From: Candidatus Omnitrophota bacterium
Lineage (GTDB): Bacteria; Omnitrophota; Gorgyraeia; Gygaellales; Profunditerraquicolaceae
DNA length: 16,491 nt
Direction of reading: 5' to 3'
Assembly: GCA_029563245.1 (NCBI GenBank)
Contig: JAKQSG010000116.1
Span: 1 to 16,491, forward strand
The notes beneath the pieces were generated by a model, which saw only the letters and a program-made list of their open reading frames with translations, had not been told where the DNA came from and did not search any database. The first letter of the stretch is position 1, and the number at the start of each line of letters is the position of its first letter. This document shows, one piece after another, positions 6,790 through 13,170 of this stretch. Position numbers and translations under genes: made by a program.

Positions 6790-9528
6790 ATGGATGGAAA
6801 TGATAACTTAGGTCATAAATCAGACGAACGCTTAAGCGATGAGTTAAAATTCCTGCAAATCCGCATTACTGAGCTGGAAAAGGCACAGTCACGCTACAGG
6901 CTTGCCGACCAGCTTCTGCGCAAAACCGAGCTCCAGCAGAAAGCCATATTAAATAACATACCGGACATAGCCTGGTTAAAAGACAAGGATAGCAGGTTTA
7001 TAGTTGTTAATGAGGCTTTTGGAAGAGCTTGCGGATATAAACCTGAAGAGCTCATCGGTAAGACAGATTTAGATATATGGCCGGATGAATTAGCGCAGAG
7101 CTATCGTGTAGATGACCAGGAGGTTATCAGGACAGGCAAACGCAAGCGTATTGAAGAGCCACTCTCAGATAAAGATGGCAAGATTAGATGGATAGAAACT
7201 ATTAAAACTCCTATATACGGGGATAAAGGGGATATTATAGGTACTACCGGTATAGCGCGTGATATTACTGAGCGCAAGAAATACGAAGAGCGGCTGCGGG
7301 AGGCAAAGGCAGAGCTTGAGATCAGGGTAAAGGTCAGGACTGCAGAGTTGACCCGGGTTAATGAAGATTTAAGGAAGGAGATCGAGTCTCATAAACGCGA
7401 CGAACTAAACTTGAATTTTATTAAAACCGCTATGGACCAAGCTTCCGAATCAGTTTTCCTTACCGATTCTACAGGAAAGTTCCTTTACGTTAATCAAATG
7501 GCTTGTGAGTCATTGGGTTATTCCAAAGATGAGCTTATCGGCAATATGTCGGTTAAGGATATCGACCATAATTACGGGCCTGAGAATTGGAAAAAACACT
7601 GGGATGAATTAACTTCTAAATCCAAATTAGTTTTCGAGTCGCAGAATATAACTAAAGAAGGCAGGATTATCCGGGTAAAAGTTGTCGCTAATTCTGTTGT
7701 TATTGAAGGCCGAATAATGGATTTTGCTTTTGTCACTAATATAGAAGAAGAAATGAAGCTGAAGGAAGATATTGCCCGTTATCAGGCGCATCTTGAAGAT
7801 CTGGTGAACGATCGTACAAAAGCTCTGCAGAAAGAGCTTGAGATGCGTAAGCGCCTTGAAGAGGAAAGGAGTCGCCTCAGAAAACAAATGGAGTTTGTGC
7901 TCGGGGCGACTAAGACAGGTTTAGATATAATTGATTCGGATTTTAATCTCTTGTTTGTGGATAAAGAGTGGGCAAAGGTTTATGGCGATTATCGGGGAAG
8001 GAAGTGTTATGAGTATTTTATGGGCGCTAAGTCAGAGTGCAAGAATTGCGGGATAAGAAAAGCCCTGAAAACTAAGAAAATTGTCTTCTCAGAGGAGGTG
8101 CTTATCGCCGAAAATAACAGGTTGGTGCAGGTTATAAGCATGCCCTATAAGTCAGATGACGGTATATGGCAGGTGGCTGAGGTTAACGTAGATATAACAG
8201 AGCGCAAGAAGATCGAAGATGAATTAGCTAAGTATAGATATCATCTTGAAGATATAGTGAGGGAGAGGACGGAAGAGCTTCTGAACGAAATCTCGGAACA
8301 TAAAAACGCCAGGCACAGAATATCGGTTCTGGCTGATGATTTGTCCAATTCTAATAGAAAGTTAAAACAGCTATCGCTTACTGATCCCCATACCGGTTTA
8401 TATAATCACCGTTATCTGGGAGAGGTTATTGAGGCGGAATTTCACCGTGCCAGAAGATTTGCCCATCACCTGGCGATTATTATGCTGGATATAGATTATT
8501 TTAAATCTATAAACGATGTTTACGGCCACCAATTCGGAGACCTTGTTTTAAAACAGTTTGCGGGCGAATTAAAGAAGATAGTAAGAAGATATGACATCGT
8601 CATAAGGTTTGGCGGTGAGGAGTTTCTGGTGATCTCTCCGGGGATAGATAGGCAACAGGTATTTGCGCTCTCCCAAAGAATCATAGAAGATATTAATATC
8701 CATAATTTCGGTAATAAGAAGCATGCTATTAAGCTTAAGATAAGCATCGGGGCCGTCTCTTACCCTGAGGATAATGCTAGCAGCGGTATGGATCTGGTTA
8801 ATTTAGCAGACCAGATTCTTAACAAGGCTAAGGAGTCAGGAGGGAACAGGGCTTATCTATTATCCGATTTGAAGAAAGAATATAAAACCTACGGGAGAAA
8901 AAAGGGCAGCAGCCGGGATATCAATATCCTCAAGAACAAAATTGATAAGCTTAACAAAAGGGCGAATCAGAACATAACCGAAGCAATCCTGGCTTTTGCC
9001 AAAACAATAGAGCTAAAAGACCATTATACCGGTGAACATGTGGAGCTTACCGGGCACTTCGCCACCTTAATTGCTAATAAGCTTGGATTAGAGCGCGATG
9101 AAGTTGAGCTGATCCGCCAGGCATCGATCCTGCATGATTTAGGGAAAATCGGCATTAGCGAGAAGATTTTGCTTAAAAAATCCAAGCTTACAGATAAAGA
9201 ATTTGAAGAGATCAAGAAACATCCTCAAATCGGGGCTGATATATTAAGGCCAATACACTTTTTGCAGGGATTGATACCGATTATTTTTTATCACCATGCC
9301 AGATGGGACGGTAAAGGTTACCCCAAGGGTATAAGGGGAGAGGATATCCCTATCGGTGCCAGGATCATTGCCCTTGCCGATGTCTATCAAGCCTTAACCA
9401 GCGATAGGCCTTATCGCAAGGCATATTCTAAAGTCAAGGCCGCAAGGATTATTAAGTCAGGGGCTGGTACGCAATTTGACCCTAAAATTACCGAGATCTT
9501 TCTTAGTATCCTCCAGGAAGAAAAGTAG
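6790..9528 (+). CDS. PAS-PAS-PAS-GGDEF-HD-GYP cyclic-di-GMP signalling protein
   Basis: Large cytosolic sensor combining c-di-GMP synthesis and breakdown domains; no transmembrane segment is visible. Order: N-terminal coiled coil (15-50); PAS1 (about 50-165, ending GIARDITERKK); linker helix with RVKVRTAEL; PAS2 (about 207-325); linker HLEDLVNDRTKAL; PAS3 (about 366-475, ending VNVDITERKK) with a cysteine cluster Cys406-x10-Cys417-x2-Cys420; a repeat of the linker, HLEDIVRERTEEL; GGDEF (about 525-692) with intact RFGGEEF (608-612) and inhibitory I-site RRYD (599-602) five residues before it; HD-GYP (about 725-905) with ILHDLGKIG (His782, Asp783), and HHARWDGKGYP (835-845). Both catalytic signatures look intact, so it may switch between cyclase and phosphodiesterase. 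It begins nine bases after the rpoD stop with a weak ribosome site, so co-transcription with rpoD is likely. Inputs of the PAS domains are unknown. Confidence 0.93.
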   Translation: MDGNDNLGHKSDERLSDELKFLQIRITELEKAQSRYRLADQLLRKTELQQKAILNNIPDIAWLKDKDSRFIVVNEAFGRACGYKPEELIGKTDLDIWPDELAQSYRVDDQEVIRTGKRKRIEEPLSDKDGKIRWIETIKTPIYGDKGDIIGTTGIARDITERKKYEERLREAKAELEIRVKVRTAELTRVNEDLRKEIESHKRDELNLNFIKTAMDQASESVFLTDSTGKFLYVNQMACESLGYSKDELIGNMSVKDIDHNYGPENWKKHWDELTSKSKLVFESQNITKEGRIIRVKVVANSVVIEGRIMDFAFVTNIEEEMKLKEDIARYQAHLEDLVNDRTKALQKELEMRKRLEEERSRLRKQMEFVLGATKTGLDIIDSDFNLLFVDKEWAKVYGDYRGRKCYEYFMGAKSECKNCGIRKALKTKKIVFSEEVLIAENNRLVQVISMPYKSDDGIWQVAEVNVDITERKKIEDELAKYRYHLEDIVRERTEELLNEISEHKNARHRISVLADDLSNSNRKLKQLSLTDPHTGLYNHRYLGEVIEAEFHRARRFAHHLAIIMLDIDYFKSINDVYGHQFGDLVLKQFAGELKKIVRRYDIVIRFGGEEFLVISPGIDRQQVFALSQRIIEDINIHNFGNKKHAIKLKISIGAVSYPEDNASSGMDLVNLADQILNKAKESGGNRAYLLSDLKKEYKTYGRKKGSSRDINILKNKIDKLNKRANQNITEAILAFAKTIELKDHYTGEHVELTGHFATLIANKLGLERDEVELIRQASILHDLGKIGISEKILLKKSKLTDKEFEEIKKHPQIGADILRPIHFLQGLIPIIFYHHARWDGKGYPKGIRGEDIPIGARIIALADVYQALTSDRPYRKAYSKVKAARIIKSGAGTQFDPKITEIFLSILQEEK

Positions 9529-9559
9529 TCCTCCCTCATTAAATTACCTAATTTTTGTC

Positions 9560-9588
9560 TTGCTAAAATCATTAAAGAATAGTAAAAT
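9560..9588 (+). promoter_or_regulatory. Probable promoter of the tRNA-zinc ribbon-rnhA unit
   Basis: In the 75-base gap between the c-di-GMP gene and the first tRNA, TTGCTA (9560-9565) and TAAAAT (9583-9588) are separated by 17 bases. They match the sigma70 consensus at four and five of six positions. A start near 9595 would leave a very short leader before the tRNA at 9604, as is common for tRNA operons. The surrounding sequence is strongly A/T-rich. No intrinsic terminator for the upstream gene is visible in 9529-9559. Confidence 0.5.
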
Positions 9589-9603
9589 AATTCTCTAACT
9601 TTT

Positions 9604-9675
9604 GGGCCCATAGCTCAGTGGTAGAGCAGGTGACTCATAATCACTTGGTCGGAGGTCCGAATCCTTCTGGGCCCA
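9604..9675 (+). tRNA. tRNA with CAT anticodon, best read as tRNA-Ile2 (lysidine type)
   Basis: Complete 72-nt cloverleaf: acceptor GGGCCCA/TGGGCCC, D stem GCTC/GAGC with a short AGTGGTA loop, anticodon stem GGTGA/TCACT with loop CTCATAA (anticodon CAT at 9636-9638), variable TGGTC, T stem GGAGG/CCTTC, discriminator A; CCA is not encoded. The G1-C72 pair excludes the initiator tRNA. C4-G69 and C5-G68 acceptor pairs and the ACTCATAATC...CTTGGTCG stretch resemble E. coli tRNA-Ile2, whose C34 is converted to lysidine by TilS. Elongator methionine tRNA usually lacks these acceptor pairs. An automatic tool would probably label it tRNA-Met. Oddity: the T loop reads TCCGAAT, with C instead of T at position 55. 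Confidence 0.93.
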
Positions 9676-9683
9676 TTAACTTA

Positions 9684-9757
9684 GGGCATTTAGCTCAGTT
9701 GGTTAGAGCGCTACATTCACATTGTAGAGGCCAGAGGTCCGAGTCCTCTAATGCCCA
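9684..9757 (+). tRNA. tRNA-Val(CAC)
   Basis: Complete 74-nt cloverleaf: acceptor GGGCATT/AATGCCC, D stem GCTC/GAGC with loop AGTTGGTTA, anticodon stem CTACA/TGTAG, loop TTCACAT with CAC at 9718-9720, variable AGGCC, T stem AGAGG/CCTCT, discriminator A; CCA is not encoded. It lies eight bases after the preceding tRNA and must be co-transcribed with it. Its T loop is TCCGAGT, so it shares the C55 substitution. The next ribosome site begins only seven bases after its 3' end. Confidence 0.95.
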
Positions 9758-9763
9758 TTAAAA

Positions 9764-9770
9764 AAGGAGA
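9764..9770 (+). promoter_or_regulatory. Ribosome binding site that fixes a TTG start
   Basis: AAGGAGA ends five bases before TTG 9776, the first plausible start in the frame; no ATG or GTG is near. The site sits between the tRNA-Val 3' end (9757) and the coding region, so processing of the tRNA would leave an 18-base leader carrying this site. Confidence 0.75.
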
Positions 9771-9775
9771 AGATT

Positions 9776-10501
9776 TTGCCTGTCTCTAATCTAAAAGCGC
9801 AGTTAGCCAGTTTAATTAAACTTCAGGAATTAGATACCCAAATATTCAAACTACGCCTGGAGAAATCTTTAAAGCCGGCAGAGATCAAGGTGCTTGAAGA
9901 TTCCTTTGAGGCTAAAAAAGCGCATCTGGCGCAGCTGGAGAAGGATTCGCTTGATCTTGCCAAGCAAAAGAAAGAGAGGGAGTTAGAGCTGGGCGCTAAA
10001 GAGGAGGCAACTGTAAAGCTGCAAGGGCAGTTATATTCCCTGAAAACAAATAAAGAATACCAGACGATGCTCCAGCAGATACAGGATTCTAAGGCGGACG
10101 CCTCTGTTATAGAAGATAAAATATTAGAATTATTAGTAGAGACTGATAAGATAAAGGTAAAGGTAGAGGAGGAGAAATCCAGAATTAAAGAACAGGAAAA
10201 GGTGTTTTTATCGGAGAAGGCGAAGATAGAATTAAGGGTTAAGGAGATAGAGGGTAATTTGAGCCAGTTAGATGCGCAAAGAAAACAGGCCCTCGTGGCC
10301 ATTGAGCCTAAAATCCTATCTCAATACGAGCGGATACTGGCAAGTCGTGACGGACTGGCTATAGTTACGGTAAAGGGAAATTCCTGCGGAGGGTGCAATA
10401 TGTTTGTGCCGCCCCAGGTAATCAACTTAATTAAGATGTACGAGCGCATTATTACCTGTGAAACTTGCAATAGGATGCTTTATATAAATGAGGCGGATTA
10501 A
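9776..10501 (+). CDS. Coiled-coil C4 zinc-ribbon protein (CT398-like, zf-RING_7 family)
   Basis: 241 residues in two parts. Residues 1-195 are almost entirely charged heptad-like helix, a long antiparallel coiled coil. They contain the family segment TNKEYQTMLQQIQ (91-103) at the turn. Residues 196-241 form a zinc ribbon with Cys204-x2-Cys207 (SCGGC) and Cys228-x2-Cys231 (TCETC), separated by the conserved PPQVINLI segment. This architecture is that of the C4-type zinc-ribbon family, including chlamydial CT398; a nucleic-acid or RNA-metabolism role is suspected but no reaction is established. It is next to an RNase H gene here, as in actinobacteria (the mycobacterial NIF3 / zinc ribbon / RNase H cluster), which supports a functional link. 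Start is TTG with an AAGGAGA site. It is likely co-transcribed with the two tRNAs upstream and with rnhA 14 bases downstream. Confidence 0.88.
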   Translation: MPVSNLKAQLASLIKLQELDTQIFKLRLEKSLKPAEIKVLEDSFEAKKAHLAQLEKDSLDLAKQKKERELELGAKEEATVKLQGQLYSLKTNKEYQTMLQQIQDSKADASVIEDKILELLVETDKIKVKVEEEKSRIKEQEKVFLSEKAKIELRVKEIEGNLSQLDAQRKQALVAIEPKILSQYERILASRDGLAIVTVKGNSCGGCNMFVPPQVINLIKMYERIITCETCNRMLYINEAD

Positions 10502-10515
10502 AGTCAAAAACCTTA

Positions 10516-10995
10516 ATGAAAGAATTAGAGATATATATTGACGGGGCCTCTAAGGGAAACCCGGGCCCAAGCGGAGTCGGGGTGGTAATTTGTCATTGTG
10601 GATGTGTTATCAAGAATATATCTGCTTATATCGGTAATGCTACGAATAACGTTGCTGAATACACGGCCTTGATTTATGCTTTAAAAGAGGCCCTGAATTT
10701 GAAGGCGGATTATTTAACCCTGAAGACGGACAGCCAGCTTCTTGCTCGTCAGTTAAATAAGATATATAAGGTCAGGAATGAAAATATTGCGGGGCTTTAC
10801 AAAGAATCTCTTGAACTTCTGGCTTTATTCAAAAAGTTTTCTATTTACAGTATCCCGCGCGAAGAAAACAAGGGCGCCGATAAGTTAGCAACTCAGGCGG
10901 TAAATAAGTTTTTTCGTATAAATGAGCAGGCGGAATGTGGCTGCTCGCCGGTAAACCCGGCGGGAGGAAAGTCCGGGCTCCATAGGAAGGCGTAA
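10516..10995 (+). CDS. rnhA: Ribonuclease HI, with its C-terminal tail encoded inside rnpB
   Basis: Cleaves RNA in RNA/DNA hybrids (R-loops, primers). The four acidic catalytic residues are visible: Asp9 in YIDGASKGNPG, Glu48 in NNVAEYTAL, Asp72 in KTDSQLL and Asp122 in NKGADKLA. It lacks the basic handle of E. coli RNase HI, like many reverse-transcriptase-like bacterial RNase H proteins. The fold should be complete by about residue 133. Residues 136-159 (from 10921) are encoded by the 5' domain of the RNase P RNA gene, including the invariant P4 strand, so this Gly/Pro/Cys-rich tail is not under normal protein selection. Unusual CHCGC at residues 26-30 in the first hairpin, with two more cysteines (141, 143) in the tail. 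No good ribosome site is visible before ATG 10516; coupling to the upstream gene is likely. Confidence 0.92.
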   Translation: MKELEIYIDGASKGNPGPSGVGVVICHCGCVIKNISAYIGNATNNVAEYTALIYALKEALNLKADYLTLKTDSQLLARQLNKIYKVRNENIAGLYKESLELLALFKKFSIYSIPREENKGADKLATQAVNKFFRINEQAECGCSPVNPAGGKSGLHRKA

Positions 10996-11270
10996 CAGGC
11001 TAATACCTGTCACCGCTGGTATTTAGCGGGAGGATAAGAGCCACAGAGACGATTAAAGGTGAAACGAGGCAATCTCTACGCGGAGCAAGGCGAATAGGAG
11101 ATGAGTTTGCTTAAGGCAGACAGGCGCTAATCCGGCACCTCATCAATCTCGGGTGTTAAGCTGCTAGAATCTTAGGGCCGTTAAGCCCTCAGATCTTAGA
11201 GGAATAGCCACTTTAGATGCGTTTAAATTCGCAATCGAGACAGAACCCGGCTTATTTTGCCTGCTCATTT
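10921..11270 (+). ncRNA. rnpB: RNase P RNA (bacterial type A)
   Basis: Catalytic RNA that cleaves 5' leaders from pre-tRNAs. The ends are set by helix P1: AATGAGCAGGC (10921-10931) pairs perfectly with GCCTGCTCATT (11259-11269). The catalytic P4 helix is formed by GAGGAAAGTCCGGGCT (10964-10979) and ACAGAACCCGGCTTA (11240-11254), both near-invariant in bacteria. GGAGCAAGGCGAATAGG (11082-11098) is the conserved P11-P12/J11-14 block. A tiny P3 hairpin CGCCGG/CCGGCG (10946-10962) is present. An L15-like segment CGGGTGTTAAG (11150-11160) keeps GGT, the element that pairs with tRNA 3' CCA in type A RNAs. The 5' 75 bases overlap rnhA. No convincing own promoter is visible in rnhA just upstream; it may be processed from a longer transcript. 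Exact ends may differ by a few bases. Confidence 0.96.
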
Positions 11271-11305
11271 TAATAATACAATGATAAAAAAAGGGAGGAA
11301 TAAAA

Positions 11306-12061
11306 ATGTCAGGTCATTCTAAATGGAAGACAAATAAGGGTAAGAAAAGTATAGCCGACGCTAAAAAAGGCGCTGCATATACAAAGATAATTAAGGAGAT
11401 TACTGTTATCGCCCGTGAAGGGGGAGGTAATCCTGATACAAATCCTAGGCTTCGCGCAGTGATGCAGAAGGCCAAGGAAGCTAATATGCCTTCTGATAAT
11501 GTCAAGATGGCCATTAAGCGCGGTACGGGTGAATTGCCGGGGGTGGTCTATGAGACAGCGATGTATGAGGCGTATGGCCCCGGAGGAGTAGCAATGATGA
11601 TTGAGGTTTTGACTGATAACAAAAATCGTACCAGTGCAGAGATCCGTAATATTATGTCAAAGAAAAACGGCAATTTTGCCGGAGCCGGAGCTGTGAGCTG
11701 GATGTTTACTATGAAGGGATACTTTCTTATTGAAAAATCTCAAGCAAAGGAAGATGAGTTGATGAACCTTGTTTTAGACGCCGGGGCAGAGGATATGAAG
11801 GTGGATGATAAGAATTACGAGATTTTTTGTGCTCCGCAGAATTTTGAAAAAGTAAAACAGGCTATTGAGGATAAAGGAATTAAGCCTCAAGATGCAGAGG
11901 TAACTATGATTCCGTCTTCTACCATAAAATTAACCGGCAGCGATGCCAAGCAGCTGTTGAGCCTTATCGATTCTCTGGAGGACCACGATGATGTGCAGCA
12001 GGTTTACGCAAATTTTGATATACCGGATGAGATAATGGAGAAAATAGCCGCTGAAAGCTAA
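11306..12061 (+). CDS. yebC: YebC/PmpR (TACO1) family protein
   Basis: 251-residue cytosolic protein with the full family pattern: N-terminal SGHSKWKTNKGKKSIADAKK, the TNPRLRAVMQKAKEANMPSDN-type segment near residues 45-65, YEAYGPGGVAMMIE, LTDNKNRTSAEIRN, and GAGAVSWMF. Members have been described both as DNA-binding regulators (including of quorum sensing and ruv genes) and, more recently, as ribosome-associated factors easing translation of proline stretches like EF-P; the sequence does not separate these roles. Strong ribosome site GGGAGGA (11293-11299) six bases before ATG, 36 bases after the end of rnpB. It abuts ruvC directly (TAA then ATG), the widespread yebC-ruvC order. Confidence 0.97.
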   Translation: MSGHSKWKTNKGKKSIADAKKGAAYTKIIKEITVIAREGGGNPDTNPRLRAVMQKAKEANMPSDNVKMAIKRGTGELPGVVYETAMYEAYGPGGVAMMIEVLTDNKNRTSAEIRNIMSKKNGNFAGAGAVSWMFTMKGYFLIEKSQAKEDELMNLVLDAGAEDMKVDDKNYEIFCAPQNFEKVKQAIEDKGIKPQDAEVTMIPSSTIKLTGSDAKQLLSLIDSLEDHDDVQQVYANFDIPDEIMEKIAAES

Positions 12062-12544
12062 ATGAAAATACTGGGGATTGACCCGGCATTAACTTTAACG
12101 GGTTACGGGGTAATTATTGCCCAAAACAATAATTTCTCTCTTATTGAGGCAGGCATAATCTCCACAAAGCCAAAAGATAATATAGCTATAAGGCTTGAGA
12201 AAATATTTAACTCAGTAAGCAAGCTCATAGCCGATACTAAGCCGGATTGCCTGGTACTAGAAAAAATATATTCGCACTACCGGCATCCAGCGACTTCATA
12301 TATACTTGGACAGGCGCGTGGGGTGATCTGCCTGGCTTCTGCGGTTAGCGATATCCCTTTAATCGAATATGCTGCAACAAGGGTTAAGAAGGCAATAGTC
12401 GGTAAAGGCTTAGCTTCCAAGCTTCAGGTGCAGAGGATGGTTGTTTCAATCTTGGGGTTAGATAAGCTCCCTAAGTATATGGATGTAACTGATGCCTTGG
12501 CTTTAGCCATAGCCCATAGTTATATAGCGAGAAAGGAAAGATGA
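12062..12544 (+). CDS. ruvC: Crossover junction endodeoxyribonuclease RuvC
   Basis: Resolves Holliday junctions by paired nicks. The four acidic metal-binding residues are visible in expected positions: Asp7 (GIDPALTLTGYG), Glu67 (LVLEKIY), Asp141 and Asp144 (MDVTDALALAIAH), nearly the same spacing as E. coli (7, 66, 138, 141). The ILGQARGVI motif (81-89) is present; the segment before it reads RHPATSY where many RuvC proteins have an Asn-rich turn. Length 160 is typical. It starts at the base after the yebC stop and overlaps ruvA as ATGA, so coupled translation is expected; AAAGGAAAG just before ruvA lies in the ruvC 3' end. Confidence 0.96.
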   Translation: MKILGIDPALTLTGYGVIIAQNNNFSLIEAGIISTKPKDNIAIRLEKIFNSVSKLIADTKPDCLVLEKIYSHYRHPATSYILGQARGVICLASAVSDIPLIEYAATRVKKAIVGKGLASKLQVQRMVVSILGLDKLPKYMDVTDALALAIAHSYIARKER

Positions 12545-13170
12545 TTTCAGGTATCTCAGGAAAGGTTGTTGAGAAGGGTGATAATTATTTAATACTGGAG
12601 GTAGGAGGCATATCTTATCAGGTATTGATACCTACTGCGGTCATGGAGCGCATAGGCGAGTCAGTGGATGCAGACGGAAAGATCAGCCTGAAAACGTTTC
12701 ACTACCTGCAATCTGAGCCGAATAAAAGTATTCCGGTCCTGGTCGGTTTCTTAAATGATATTGAAAGGGATTTTTTCGAGGTTTTTATTACTGTTTCGGG
12801 CATAGGCCCGCGGGCTGCCTTGAGGGCCTTAAATAAACCGATATCTGAGATTGCCCGGGCAATAGACGAGGCGGATTTGGCTTATTTAAAATCCCTTCCG
12901 GGCATAGGCCAACAGAGAGCCCGTGAAATTATTGCTAAACTTCAGAATAAGATTGGAAAGTTTGGATTGATACAGGATTACTGCCGCCAAAAAGAAGACT
13001 TTACCAAATCCAGGGACATATCAGATGAGGCCTTAGCCGTGCTGGTTCAACTGGAATATAAAAAACAAGAGGCATTAAATATGATCAGAAGAGCGCTGGA
13101 GTCCTCACCAAAAGTTTCCAGTACCGAAGAATTGTTAAACCTGGTATATAAACAGAAAAAGGCAAAGTAA
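12541..13170 (+). CDS. ruvA: Holliday junction branch migration protein RuvA
   Basis: Tetrameric junction-binding subunit that loads the RuvB motor. Domain I OB fold 1-65 (MISGISGKVVEKGDNYLILE, VGGISYQVLIP); domain II with two helix-hairpin-helix motifs, VSGIGPRAALRAL (85-97) and LPGIGQQRAREIIAKLQ (119-135); a linker; and domain III (about 158-208, ISDEALAVLVQLEYKKQEAL), which contacts RuvB. Length 209 is slightly long. The acidic-pin loop, RED in E. coli, reads LQSEPNKSIPV here, about three residues longer and with a single acidic residue (Glu59). The second hairpin carries QQRAREI where KKTAERI is usual. ruvB does not follow; the next gene is scpB, joined by TAATG. Confidence 0.93.
   Translation: MISGISGKVVEKGDNYLILEVGGISYQVLIPTAVMERIGESVDADGKISLKTFHYLQSEPNKSIPVLVGFLNDIERDFFEVFITVSGIGPRAALRALNKPISEIARAIDEADLAYLKSLPGIGQQRAREIIAKLQNKIGKFGLIQDYCRQKEDFTKSRDISDEALAVLVQLEYKKQEALNMIRRALESSPKVSSTEELLNLVYKQKKAK

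Noticed and set aside
9823..10302. 159-codon minus-strand frame antisense to the zinc-ribbon gene
   Set aside because: Ser/Cys/Phe-rich composition is what the complement of a Glu/Lys/Leu coiled coil gives; there is no ribosome site or family pattern, and the plus-strand protein is clear.
10946..10962. CGCCGG/CCGGCG hairpin as a terminator of rnhA
   Set aside because: It is followed by the conserved P4 strand, not a T-run, and fits the compact P3 helix of RNase P RNA.
11277..11282. TACAAT as a -10 box for yebC
   Set aside because: Five of six consensus bases, but no -35 at acceptable distance; the nearest, TTGCCT at 11257, is only 14 bases away and lies in rnpB P1.
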